NCBI GenBank assembly: GCA_049999765.1
Contig: JBNGIQ010009434.1
Span: 303,830 to 367,829, forward strand
DNA: 64,000 nt
Direction of reading: 5' to 3'
Source: Phaeoceros laevis
Taxonomy: Eukaryota; Anthocerotophyta; Anthocerotopsida; Notothyladales
This document shows, piece by piece, positions 31,906 through 41,773 of the stretch (positions are counted from its first letter, which is position 1; each line of letters begins with the position of its first letter). Under the pieces are notes generated by a model that was not told the origin of the DNA, ran no database searches, and worked only from the letters and a program-made list of their open reading frames with translations. A program made the position numbers and the translations under genes.

Positions 31906-33000
31906 GTCATCAGCAGGAGGGAGCACTGGTCCTTGCTCACAAGGGCATAATATCGGGGATTTCAAGTCGCGCTGATCATGAGCAGGATCTCAGCCTGGCG
32001 TTACTGACGCGCGGGGCCGGGCAGGCTAGGTTTTGAGGCCTGCGGCTCGCATGGCGCGCGGCTGGCCATGGCTGGAGCAGGCCGCACTGCCTTCACTAGC
32101 AGCAGACCTGTAGGGGACAATTGCAAGCCAAGGGCTGGTGCTCCAATTGCTGCCCGCAAACCGGCGCTACGAACCGGAAACGGGGCGCTTCCTATAGATC
32201 TGCTGCTACAACCGCCGGCCCAGAAGGGAGAGGGGTTGCAGATGCAGCTGAAAAACGCAGCTCTAGCTGCTGATGAAGCGCCGATAGCTGTTTTTGGTAG
32301 AGGAAGGGGACGAGGCAGAGGTAGGGGGAGAGGAAGGGGGAGGGGGGTTCAGGCACCATGTATTGGATTTGAAGACAACTTCTGCCGAGTTCCAGGATCA
32401 GATCAACTAGGAGAAAAACACTACTTAGAAATCCATAGCCAAAAAGCCCTGGAAAATAGGCCTCCCTGGCCATAGTCCCCAAACTGGAGGCTGTAAGGTG
32501 CATGTGTCTATGAGATCATACATTTCGCATGAGATCTCCAGGGTCATCAACACTTAGAGTATGAAGACCACATTTTGTGTATGCACTGGTGAGTTCAATT
32601 CAGTTGAAACAGGGAGGTAAAGCTAGGGAATCTTGAAAGCATGTTCACAATGGTATTAAACGTGGGGCCGTCTCTGGTTCAGTGCTTTTTTTGTTGTTGG
32701 AGGACCTGCCATGCATGATCTGAAATTTGCAGAGACTTTCGGGCACAACGAACAACTCAGAATGTGGAAAACCACGGGCGTTTGATCCGGGACAGTGCTG
32801 AGTTTGCACCAGGTTGGGGATCCCAAGGCATATTCCACGGGTGTGATGGAAACGGTAGGCAGCAGGGTGAAAAGACAGGCCGGTTTTACCCCGACGAGAA
32901 AAAACCAAGCCGTTGGCAGCTGGAAGGTCAAAACTGCTGCCGCTTTCAACCCTCGCACGTGCGCAAGTTACTGCCTTTTCCACATGGAGGTGGAAACGGC
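31906..33000 (+). other. No gene supported; purine-rich GR-coding tract
   Basis: An open frame from 32068 includes a ggaagggg/agaggtag tract at 32296-32350 translating as GRGRGRGRG. It reads like simple sequence inside a chance frame: no homology, no splice context. Nothing else is visible. Confidence 0.4.
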
Positions 33001-33235
33001 CGGCTCATCGGAAAATGCCGGCCGTTTCCATCCTCCGGAACCCTAAACCCGTCCGTTTGCGGGAAAAACGGGCCGATTTCCGACGATACCCGAGACCAGT
33101 GCTCACCAAGAATTTTTTCACTAACCGGCTCTTTTCCTGCACATCTCCACTCTAACCGGCAAGTTTTCACGGCAACCGGCAAGTTCCAGCTAATACAATT
33201 TGGCACCGGCAAAAATCCGGCAAAACCTGTCCTTT
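33000..33235. repeat. Scattered ccggcaa motif cluster
   Basis: ccggca(a) recurs at irregular intervals (for example aaccggcaagttttcac, aaccggcaagttccagc, caccggcaaaaatccggcaa) and again at 34280-34390 (aaccggcaaaaatccggca). It looks like a dispersed repeat, not coding. Confidence 0.5.
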
Positions 33236-33599
33236 TTTTTGTCCCACCCCAGCCGACCCAGCCACCCTTTTTTTCCCCTCATAGAGTGCCCTGCCCTCAC
33301 CTACACTCTTTTTTTACTCTTTTTCCATATTTCACTTTTTCTCACCTTCCCATCCTACATCCTCTCTTCTTCATGAAAATTCTTCTTCATGAAAATTGTT
33401 CTCCATGAAAATTTATGTTGTTGCATGTCTTGAGTAAACATAACGCCGAGTTTTCGCACCATTCTTCCATAGTTTTATTGCATCCGTGAAGTCATACTCT
33501 TCCATGTTGTCTGGTCCTTCAAGAGATGTGCATTATAGCATCCAAACTTGAGTCCTTTAAGCTGTTTGACTATCCTTTAAGTGTTTGACTATCCTCGAG

Positions 33600-33716
33600 C
33601 TCATTTGATATATTTTGATGTGCTTGCTTCCCTTTGCTCATTTGTCCAAGATTCTTGCGTACACATTTGATATATTTTGATGTGCTTGCTTCCCTTTGCT
33701 CATTTGTCCAGGCGTA
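33600..33716. repeat. ~50-bp direct duplication
   Basis: catttgatatattttgatgt, gcttgcttccctttgctcat and ttgtcca occur in order twice, starting near 33603 and 33664. Confidence 0.85.
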
Positions 33717-35285
33717 CAAACCCTGACAAACTAGTCAATTTGGCTTGTCCTCCACTCATCTCCTTGGCAGCTCCAACTTTACGCTTTCTATTCCGATTGC
33801 CATCCATGATAACTTTCTGTATCTTAATAACACCATCACAAAGTACATTGAAACAAAAAAGAAAATGCAAATGACTGCAAAAAAACTCGCGATGAAGTAG
33901 GCCTAGGACCTTGATACAAAAGACTTGTTTCTTGTGGAGGGGGTGGTACCTACCTACTACCAACCGGAATGAGACTTACAAAGCTTTCCTCTGTAGTAGT
34001 GCAGCACAGAAGACCAACCTGGGAGGTGCACCGCCCTGTTAGCCAGCGCATCAGCCGCTGAATTAAATGTCTTGCAAAAATCTAGGTTTCTTAAAAAAAG
34101 TGTCTCTTGGAAAGTGCCATGTCCCTTAAGTGTAGAAAGTGTCTTAAAAAATCCAGTACTTTAGTAGTACTACTAATTCTGTACTAGTAGTAGTTTTTAT
34201 AAAAAATTAATTTTAATATTATATTTAGTAGACTAATAGTAGTACATGAAGTACTTAACTTTTTCCTACTACTCAATAACATAACCGGCAAAAATCCGGC
34301 ATATCCCATACCTAACCGGCATACGTGCCTTTTTTTTTCCGGCTAAACCCGTATGGGGCCGGCAGGTTTGCCGGCTTTGCCGGTAAATAACACTTGCTAG
34401 CCGGAACTCGGTGAGCGCTGCCCGAGACAGCGGCACATGAAAGACACCCGACCTCGGGCGTCGCGTCATGGTCATGTTGGGCTCCCTTTTTGTTTAAGTG
34501 CTAAGTCATGGCTTAGGCTGTTGAGATAAGTATGCTTAGCCTTTGAACACCAGTTGCGGATTTAGGGTGTGCAGATAGACTGTCAGGCGAGAGCACCGTG
34601 GCTAGCTCTGTCCTATCAGGCGGACAGGTTACTTAGAGGCCAGCTTCAAACAATGCCTCTTGGCGTTTCCCTACCTTTGCCAAGATGTGAGATGCTCTGG
34701 GCTGTTTTAAGGGCCTGCTCTCTGAATTAGGAAGGAGTTAGGCTGAGGAACTTGTTATGGGTGTAGGAGCTCTAGCGTGAAATACTGGTTTGTTGTCAAG
34801 ATGTATTTGCTTTGCTTTTAATGGGTTACATTGGCGGTACGTGTGTTTGCCAGGCAGTTAGCCTGGGGTGTTGAATCTCATAGTCTTCGTAAGAGTTTGT
34901 GTCCAAGGTGCAGTACCGTGAGTTTTAGCTGATCTGTTCGTAAGCTGGTCGTTTGGTGTTCTGGAGGAGAGATTGTAAAAGACCTGTGGAGTAAGGCCAT
35001 GTAATACGCTGTGAAGAAGTTTGCTGGCACAGGATTGCCTCCTGGTTGTCCAGTACAGGAAGTAAAAGTCCAAACAAGGTATCGTTGAGAGAGAGGCTGG
35101 AGGTTAAAACAAGAAATTGTGCTAGAGATCGTGCAAAAGCGCCTGGGAGAGAGGGCAAGAAATCCATTCGACAAGAGCCTGTCGCTACCCGAGGGCAGTT
35201 AACCGTCCCGTTTGCACTAGCAGCCGGAGAGGTGTTGGGAAAGGAGACATCCAACAGTCACTTGCAAGCCCGCAAGCCAAGGAAG
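33717..35285. other. Gene-poor AT-rich stretch
   Basis: TA-rich microsatellite-like sequence with tagtagtac runs at 34155-34245 and a second ccggca cluster at 34280-34390. Frames at 34.86-35.3 kb show no family resemblance. No gene supported. Confidence 0.45.
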
Positions 35286-35473
35286 AGGTTGTTATTTGGG
35301 AAACCTTATTAAACTATGGGCCAAGTAAATTGTTATTAAAAGTCAATTTACTACATGGTACTCTAAAGCTAGTAAGCTATTGTTATTTGGGAAACCCTAT
35401 TAAACTATGGGCCAAGCAAATTGTTATTAAAAGTCAATTTACTACATGGTACTGTAAAGCTAGTAAGCTACAA
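35286..35473. repeat. ~91-bp tandem duplication
   Basis: Two adjacent copies begin ttgttatttgggaaacc(t/c)t and end aagctagtaagcta, differing at only a few bases (agtaaatt/agcaaatt; tactctaaa/tactgtaaa). Confidence 0.9.
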
Positions 35474-35589
35474 CAATTAACAAAGCCGATATAAAACTTT
35501 AGCTTTTACTCCTAAGGAGTAAAAAAACGTCGTAAAAAATTTACAACGCCGTCCTAACAAAACTTATTTCTTGTTGTGCCACCCAAAAT

Positions 35590-35785
35590 TTAAGATTGGT
35601 TGATCTTGGTTGATGGGTAGCACAAATCAATATTGGTTGATGTTGGTTGATCNNNNNNNNNNGGGGGGTTCTCAGGCTCCAGAGTTTGAGGGGAGGGGGT
35701 AAGGGCTGGACGGGGGGCAGGGAAGCAAGGGTTAGAAGAATTTGAGATTGATTGATCTTGGTTGATGGGTAGCACCCATCTTGTT
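35590..35785. repeat. ttggttgat repeats around an N gap
   Basis: gattggttgatcttggttga tgggtagcac occurs before (about 35593) and after (about 35745) the gap at 35653-35662, with further ttggttgatgttggttgat units at its edge. The gap is probably a collapsed tandem array. Confidence 0.8.
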
Positions 35786-36029
35786 TAGCATTGGTTAGAG
35801 GCCTCCATCCAGTATAGCGAGAGACATTTGCACTTGAGTCACCTTGAGCAGGACCACCTTGAGGAGTTGAATTGCGTTCAACAATTCGGATTCCACCGGT
35901 TCCACGTGTAGGCGTTGCAGAATTAACAAGAGGGTTAGATGTCTTAGGAATTGCATTGTTCGAAGCTGGCTTCAGCTTGGGCGGTTCTGACGTACACCCT
36001 CCTGTACTCTCTTCAAGTAACTTAAAATT

Positions 36030-36850
36030 GCAGTCCTATGCCCTCATCTCCATTTCTGCTCCTATACGGTTGAAGTAAAAGAGAGGCATATCCTCCTTCT
36101 CATTCGAGATAAAAATTCGAGTAAACTCTAACCACACTACCTGGAACTTGGAATTCGAGTGTCTCCATCTTGGTTATTTTATATAACCCATCGTAAGTGT
36201 AAATATGTTGTGACGGGCTCTTTGCCTCACTTCGTTTTCACACCACCCGAACTAAATGGTTATGAACCATCGCTTCCTTCATAGTAGAATCTCCAGAAGA
36301 TAATTTTTCCACGGGTGCCTTGCCTTGGAGTGGGCTTGAGTACGTGCCTTCTCCCATGTATTGAATTATATCCCCATTGTCTTCGTTGTATACATGTTCT
36401 TTTTCCTGTGTGACGTCCATAACTATGCATGTTGTCACTTGTGTGGTCTTGCCCCATCTGGTTTCTGGTGTCAATTCCCTTGTATCAATTCCCCGGAAAG
36501 GCAGAAAATGTAGATCAATACCTCTAGCTCCCATCGGTAAAAGAACTGTTGGCCAATTAGAACTCCATGGACTTCTTCATTTGTTTTCTCTATGTTAAGC
36601 GCCATTCCTTTTTTTTTTTCAGCCAGTTTCTTGCTTCGATGTCACATCTCATGCGCAAGATCTCGGGATTGAGGTCTGACCCCTTAAGCTTGCCCTTCTC
36701 ACGCTGTTTCTCCATTTCAATTGCAAGCTGTTTATCTTCTTCTAACTTTTTCCCAAGATCTTCAAAATTTTTCACTTTTGCATCATGATCATGAGGGGAT
36801 ATCCTCGAGCTCGGCTCTAATAGCCCTTTCAAGACCTGAGTATTCCTCAA
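36030..36850 (-). pseudogene. SUVH-like SRA plus pre-SET remnant, copy 2
   Basis: Minus strand: KNFEDLGKKLEEDKQLAIEM and GSDLNPEILRMRCDIEARNW correspond to the helical lead-in and SRA start of copy 1. Then the SRA core is split over frames (TTCIVMDVTQEKEHVYNEDN, IIQYMGEGTYSSPLQGKAP), and a pre-SET-like ISNEKEDMPLFYFNRIGAEM follows before a stop. Frameshifts, a missing YDG core and no SET domain make it a pseudogene. The two copies differ substantially, so their separation is not recent. Confidence 0.75.
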
Positions 36851-36984
36851 CTTGGATCAGATAAATTTTCCTTGCAAGAAAATTTGGGCCAGCCGGGCCT
36901 TCCGCTTGTAAAGTGATTGTAACTGGAAGCAGGATAGTTTAGCAGCCGGGTAACTTATAATTAGATTTGGGCAACTTAGAATTA

Positions 36985-37421
36985 AGACTCTGAGCTCAGC
37001 CCCAGTTCTAGCACATCCGGATTTAAGTTTACCATTCATAGAAGCCGTGGATGCATTAGACAAAGCTGTCGAAGCTGTGCTTCAACAAGACCAAAGACAT
37101 GGGTTGCAGCCAATTGCATATTTCAGCAAAAAGCTAAAAGGAGCAGAACTCAATTATAGCACGCATGAAAAAGAGACTTTAGCATATGTATTAGCCTTGA
37201 AGCAATGGAGGTGCTATCTGGAAGGAGTTGCATTCGTAATGGAGACTGACCACAGCCTACTCAGGTACTTACAAACACAACCTTTGCTTTTCCGAAAGCA
37301 AGCATGTTGGTTGGAGTTTTTTCAGGAGGGTTGGAGTCTCAGGACTACAACCCTCCTTAGTGCACATCAAGTGGCAGTGCGCCTGATTCCCGCGTGGAGT
37401 CGTTCCGGTGTGTCCACCCCT

Positions 37422-37493
<72 letters not shown>

Positions 37494-38465
37494 GCAATTT
37501 GAGTTTGAAGTACATTATTTAAAAGTCCTGAGTACAAAACAAGGTAGCAGACACGTTGAGTAGAGTGCAGACTAATGCTATAGCAAGCGCGCTAGGTCTT
37601 GCTGGCAAGAGGAAATCAAGGCAGTTTTGCGTTTGGATGATGAGGCAAAAGGTGCAAGAAAGGCCATAGAAGAGGGTAACACCTCATGGACTGAACAGGA
37701 CGGGTTATTATATTATACGGGCAAGTTGTATGTGCCAGCGTTGTAGCATATTCGTGTGACACTACTTCAAGAGGCACATGAGCCCCCATCTTCTGGACAG
37801 AAAAGAATAGACAGAACGCTCAAACAATTGCAGCAAACATATTACTGGAAGACTATTGCTAGGGATGTTAATAAGGATTTTGTCCACGTTTGTGATACTT
37901 GCCAACATGTCAAGCATGAGACCAGGCGTCCGGGAGGCCTTATGCAACCATTAGACGTGCCGCTTTGAGCCCTGAGATCAAGTTACTATGGATTTTATAG
38001 TAGGTCTTCCGCAAACAAGAAATGGTCATAATGCTGGCCATCTTAGTCTTTGTGGATAAGCGCACGAAAATGGTACTGATGGAAGCAACAACTGACAAAT
38101 TATACACAGCACCTTAGGCAGCCGATTTGTTCTTGAAAATTGTCTAAAGGCTCGATGGTCTTCCAAAGTCAATTGTGTGTGATAGGGATCGGGACTAAGT
38201 TTACAGGTGCTTTTTGGAGAGCAGCGCATGCAGGATTGCAGACTAAACTATGTTTTTCCACAGCCTATCACCCAGCCAGTGACGGGCAAATTGAAAAGGC
38301 GAATCAGGTGGCTGAGATCATGTTAAGAGCATATACAGGAGAGCAACAGGAAAAGTAGGACTGTTACTTGCATTTAGTGGAATTTGCTATGAATAATGTT
38401 GTGAGTGCGACAACAGGTGTTACTTCTTTTTTCTTGAATGGAGGCTGCAATCCTCGAACACTTTT
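36985..38465 (+). mobile_element. Ty3/gypsy LTR-retrotransposon pol fragment (decayed)
   Basis: Plus-strand order is reverse-transcriptase end and RNase H (SSAPVLAHPDLSLPFIEAVD, PIAYFSKKLKGAELNYSTHE, LALKQWRCYLEG), then the integrase zinc region (YYWKTIARDVNKDF with C-x2-C in VHVCDTCQHVKHET), then the catalytic core (KSIVCDRDRD..FTGAFWRAAHAGLQTKLCFS, STAYHPASDGQIEKANQVAE). RT-RNH-INT order marks Ty3/gypsy. Stops and frameshifts abound, gag and protease are absent, and a TAG-family repeat interrupts RNase H at about 37331-37493. The fragment is bracketed by similar ~20 bp sequences (atttgggcaacttagaatta at 36968; atttgggtaacttataatta at 38492). Confidence 0.9.
37331..37493 (-). repeat. TAG-anchored repeat inserted in RNase H, with (TAC)~23
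   Basis: Plus strand: gagggttg...caaccctc (8-bp hairpin), ttagtgcacatcaagtggca, gcgcctgattcccgcgtgg, gagtcgt, then a long pure tac run (about 37423-37490). The retroelement frame resumes right after (WLEFFQ before, QFEFEVHYL after). tcag flanks both sides and may be a 4-bp target duplication. A poly-Tyr frame through the microsatellite is spurious. Confidence 0.85.
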
Positions 38466-39480
38466 GTTTAGGATTTGGGCAAGTGATAATTAGGATTTGG
38501 GTAACTTATAATTAGGACTCGTGCCACTAATAGAACAATCTAAATACATGTAACTTGTTGGTTATAAAGAGCCTCGGCCGCTGGCCAAGGCAGGGTTTTC
38601 CGGCTTCAAGCTTGCAACTGGTCGCTGATAGGACCCTATTATCAGCGAGCTTCGACGGTACGCCTGTCGTGAAAGCACTTCAGCTGGATTTGTTTCTATC
38701 CGAGACCTCTTCTTTGATAGGCTACGTGCTCGAGGTTATCCCCGAGCTTTTTTAATGCCTTGTTTCAGCAAAGTCTCTTGGACTGACAGAGAAACATTAA
38801 GTTTAGCTCTAGCGAGCGCCGGGTCAGACGGCCCCTCAGGTTTTGAAGCTACCTTTCTCCCGTTGGAGTAATTCTTTGCACTTGGGGGTTTCCCTAAACC
38901 CTAAGCTATTTTTTGCTATGCAGAAAGTTCCGTCACTGTCCGTGCTTCCCCAACCAATTGTGTGTTGGTGGAATCCTAGGAAACTGTCAAGTTTTTTAGT
39001 TAGAGCGAAATTGGCTAACGTTTAGATTTTCTAATTTAAGTGTGGTTCTACCACTTAGTTAGCCTTCTGAAAGTAGTTAGTCCGCGGCCGAGATTTATCG
39101 ACTTGGAATTTTATAATTCCAAACATTGTGTCGAGATCTCAGTGCCTCTATATGTTTTCCTTGGGAGTATACACACACACTGTAATTTTGAGAGTGATCT
39201 CACTCATGAGCCCCGCAGGGCGAAACTAGTTTGGGTTTTCTTCTTGAAGTCTTTTGTGTGTGTGTGAAGCTCCTCCGGTAGCCATTGTTATTGTTCCCCA
39301 ATGCACGTAAGTCCTAAGTTCAGTACTTGGCCACTGAGCGCATACGATCTGGGGTAACTCCCGGCTCCTCTATCCGCTCAACCCTTTGAAAGAGAGCCTC
39401 TTGGTGTCACTAAGGAGCCTTGGACTCACCAGCCTTTTGGCATTACTTCCACACACGCTCCCTGCACAGTGACATTGTGC
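38466..39480. other. Unassigned sequence, possibly LTR-derived
   Basis: ggttataaagagcc at about 38562 resembles a promoter TATA region, as in an LTR, but no matching second LTR is seen. No gene supported. Confidence 0.3.
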
Positions 39481-39483
39481 GTG

Positions 39484-39504
39484 TAAACCCTAAACCCTAA
39501 ACCC
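39484..39504 (+). repeat. Interstitial plant telomere repeat
   Basis: aaaccctaaaccctaaaccc: nearly three units of the plant-type CCCTAAA repeat, followed by cataaaaaca. Far too short for a chromosome end. Confidence 0.9.
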
Positions 39505-39654
39505 ATAAAAACAGGTTCCTCGCCACGTTACAAACACACCTCCACCGTTATAAAAAGCGATGGGCGCGTTACATCTCGCCGTGATTCTATAAGGATTTTT
39601 CTAGTAGTGAGCTTTGGCTTCGCATACTTGAATCTCGTCCGGCCAGTCCAGAGC

Positions 39655-40665
39655 TCTTGCAAAGATGCCTCGCTTGGGTACACAACTGTGACTTGAAGGC
39701 TGGTGGTTTTTCGACCTGCACATGCGCAGACAAGCATGATCATGATCAGTAGCGCTTGAGTATTAATGCTGCATTTGAGCGCTACGTGGGCGCAGCTGCA
39801 TTTAAAATTATACACACGCAATGATGTTCATGACTATTCATATAGCAGCAGAAAGCAAAAACATTCAATTTGAAGCAGTTCATACCTTCATAATCCGTAC
39901 GCCCTTGAGAGCTCGCTGAGATGTTGGGTCCAAGTGTTCCAAGTGTTTGTGGGCAATTTCGTAGAAGGCCCCTGCTTTTGAGAAGCACTCTATGTGTCAG
40001 CTGCACCTGCACTCTTCAATATTACCATTTCTTCGCAACAGGTTGTATCGCCTTACGAAATACGAATATTCTAAGAGGACTTTCAAGAGTCTGAAGGAAT
40101 CACATGGCAACATACCCTCGGTGAGGCTTCGCTTCGAGTTCCTCCTGCGTCCCTGGATAATGAATTCGTCATCGGGTTGTCCGGGTGCTATGTGGGTGAT
40201 TGGACAGGTCTCAGAGTCTTCACTTACGGTCTATACCGTGATGGTTAGATCCGATACTGTGCTTGCAAGTGCATGCTCCCCAAGTCGTTTCTTCCTAGTT
40301 CTGCCTTCCTTTGAACAGCGAGGAACTGGAGGACACTAGCAGAGGCTTTCTGAACCCAGAAGGCCAGCAGGCGGCCGAAGAAATGGCCAGTTGCCCCAAA
40401 AAAATGTCGCAATCCGAGACCGCAGATGGCCAGCAGGCGGATCGAAGAGGTGGCCAGTGGCGTTTTGAACACAGGCACCGTGGGGCTTTTTCAGTACTTG
40501 TAACTCACACCCTGTGGACGTCCACGATCCCAAGTGATGATATTCGATGAATTCCGGTCCCATTTAGACAGTAGGCATAAGCTTTCCCCTTCAGGAACAG
40601 GTGAGGTCGGGTCGTGCTGTGGAAATGCAGATCTGCTTTGAATTCTGGAAGATTGCCCTCAAGTC
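39655..40665. repeat. Segmental duplication, copy 2
   Basis: Direct partner of 30760-31905, with several deletions (for example the gcagaaaaacccattac block of copy 1 is missing at about 40355). Flanks differ from copy 1, so only this segment moved or survived. Confidence 0.85.
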
Positions 40666-40734
40666 ATCAGCTGGCAGGAGGGCATAATATCGGGGAAAGT
40701 CGAGCTGATCATGTCATTGAACCGGAAACCCTTT

Positions 40735-41250
40735 GGCATTAGTATAGGTTGTGGCGTGGATGAAGGTTCGCGTGATCTTGCCCCGCGACTCCAGATGGAA
40801 CCTCCATTAATATTGTCACCGACGGCACTTCGTGTCTCCCCTCCGGCTCCCCTTCCTCCTCCGACTCCTGAGCAAAACCTGAAAAGTTCACAGGACTTAC
40901 TCCTTCTGCTTCCTTAGACGGATATCTCCTTCTCCTCCACAAGCTACCTAACCAGCGCACTGCCGCCGATTTACTGCTGTGACCACTGCTCTGATCAGGA
41001 GTATCAGGAACGTAGAAATCGAGATCCCCCTCCGCCGGGCTTCTGTCACTCATGGAATCACGCTAACATCGCATTCACCTTCTTCTCTTCGATTTACAGC
41101 AGCTGCTTCAATGCATTTCGCTACACCAGATCTCACCGTCAAACACTCCGTAGATCTTGACTCCGCGCTTAACATGCAAATACCAGAAACTTTTCACAGC
41201 GTCAGCCAGATCGCCAGATCCGTAACGCGGCTCTGATACCAAAAAATGGA
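40735..41250 (-). mobile_element. Ty1/copia-type leader: primer-binding site and gag-like frame
   Basis: On the minus strand tggtatcagagc (complement of the initiator tRNA-Met 3' end, the classic copia primer-binding site) lies at about 41229-41240, preceded by a likely LTR end (cttgcacgctcca). A leader leads to ATG 41053 and a ~104-residue acidic frame (MSDRSPAEGDLDFYVPDTPD) of unknown gag-like nature. No pol follows, so this is a truncated or non-autonomous element. Confidence 0.7.
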
Positions 41251-41773
41251 GCGTGCAAGAAACCGCTCCCTAAACTCTTCTTGCTAACCCTCGCGCGTCA
41301 GCAACACTGAAACAGGAGACGCGACGCAGACAAAGACTTGAATGACGACTACAATTCCCGGTGTACCAGCGCGTGTTTCATCCTCCGTCTGACGCAGGAT
41401 CACCGAAACAAGATCCCCACCGTACCGAATTGTGCAGCGATCTCAGATCCAAGCGCGATCAACAGCAAAGCATGAATCGCGCTCCAGAGCAGCGCTTCCG
41501 TTTCTCCAAGCCAAAGTGAGAGTTCGTCTCCTCCTTCCCGCCAATAAGCTCAGCCAGGAAGGTTCGAGAAATCGACCACAAAGGATTATTTCTGTTCCTA
41601 TCTACCGCCCGACCCATCACACAGACTGGGTAACTTCAGGCCAGCCAGGCCCTAATCGCTTGGTGATTCCCTTCGCTACCGAGTCTAGGTCTTTCCTCGT
41701 GACAGGGTTTTCAAGGAACAGCATGTGCTGACTGAAGAGTCTCAAATGTAGAGGACAGCAGCTGACTGCGGGC
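41251..41773 (-). mobile_element. Probable 5' LTR of the copia-type element
   Basis: Sequence upstream (minus-strand sense) of the primer-binding site should be the LTR. Its outer boundary is unclear. The last ~100 bp before 41774 also hold the promoter of the Tim17-family gene, so that gene may start next to an LTR. Confidence 0.4.

Noticed and set aside
32068-32475. 135-residue frame with GR repeats
   Set aside because: The GR part is a purine-rich simple tract; no splice context, homology or partner exons.
34858-35312. Overlapping 70-109 residue frames
   Set aside because: No motif, no consistent start and no splice pattern in an AT-rich, repeat-bearing interval.
37420-37497. Poly-tyrosine open frame
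   Set aside because: It is the translation of a pure TAC microsatellite inside an inserted repeat.
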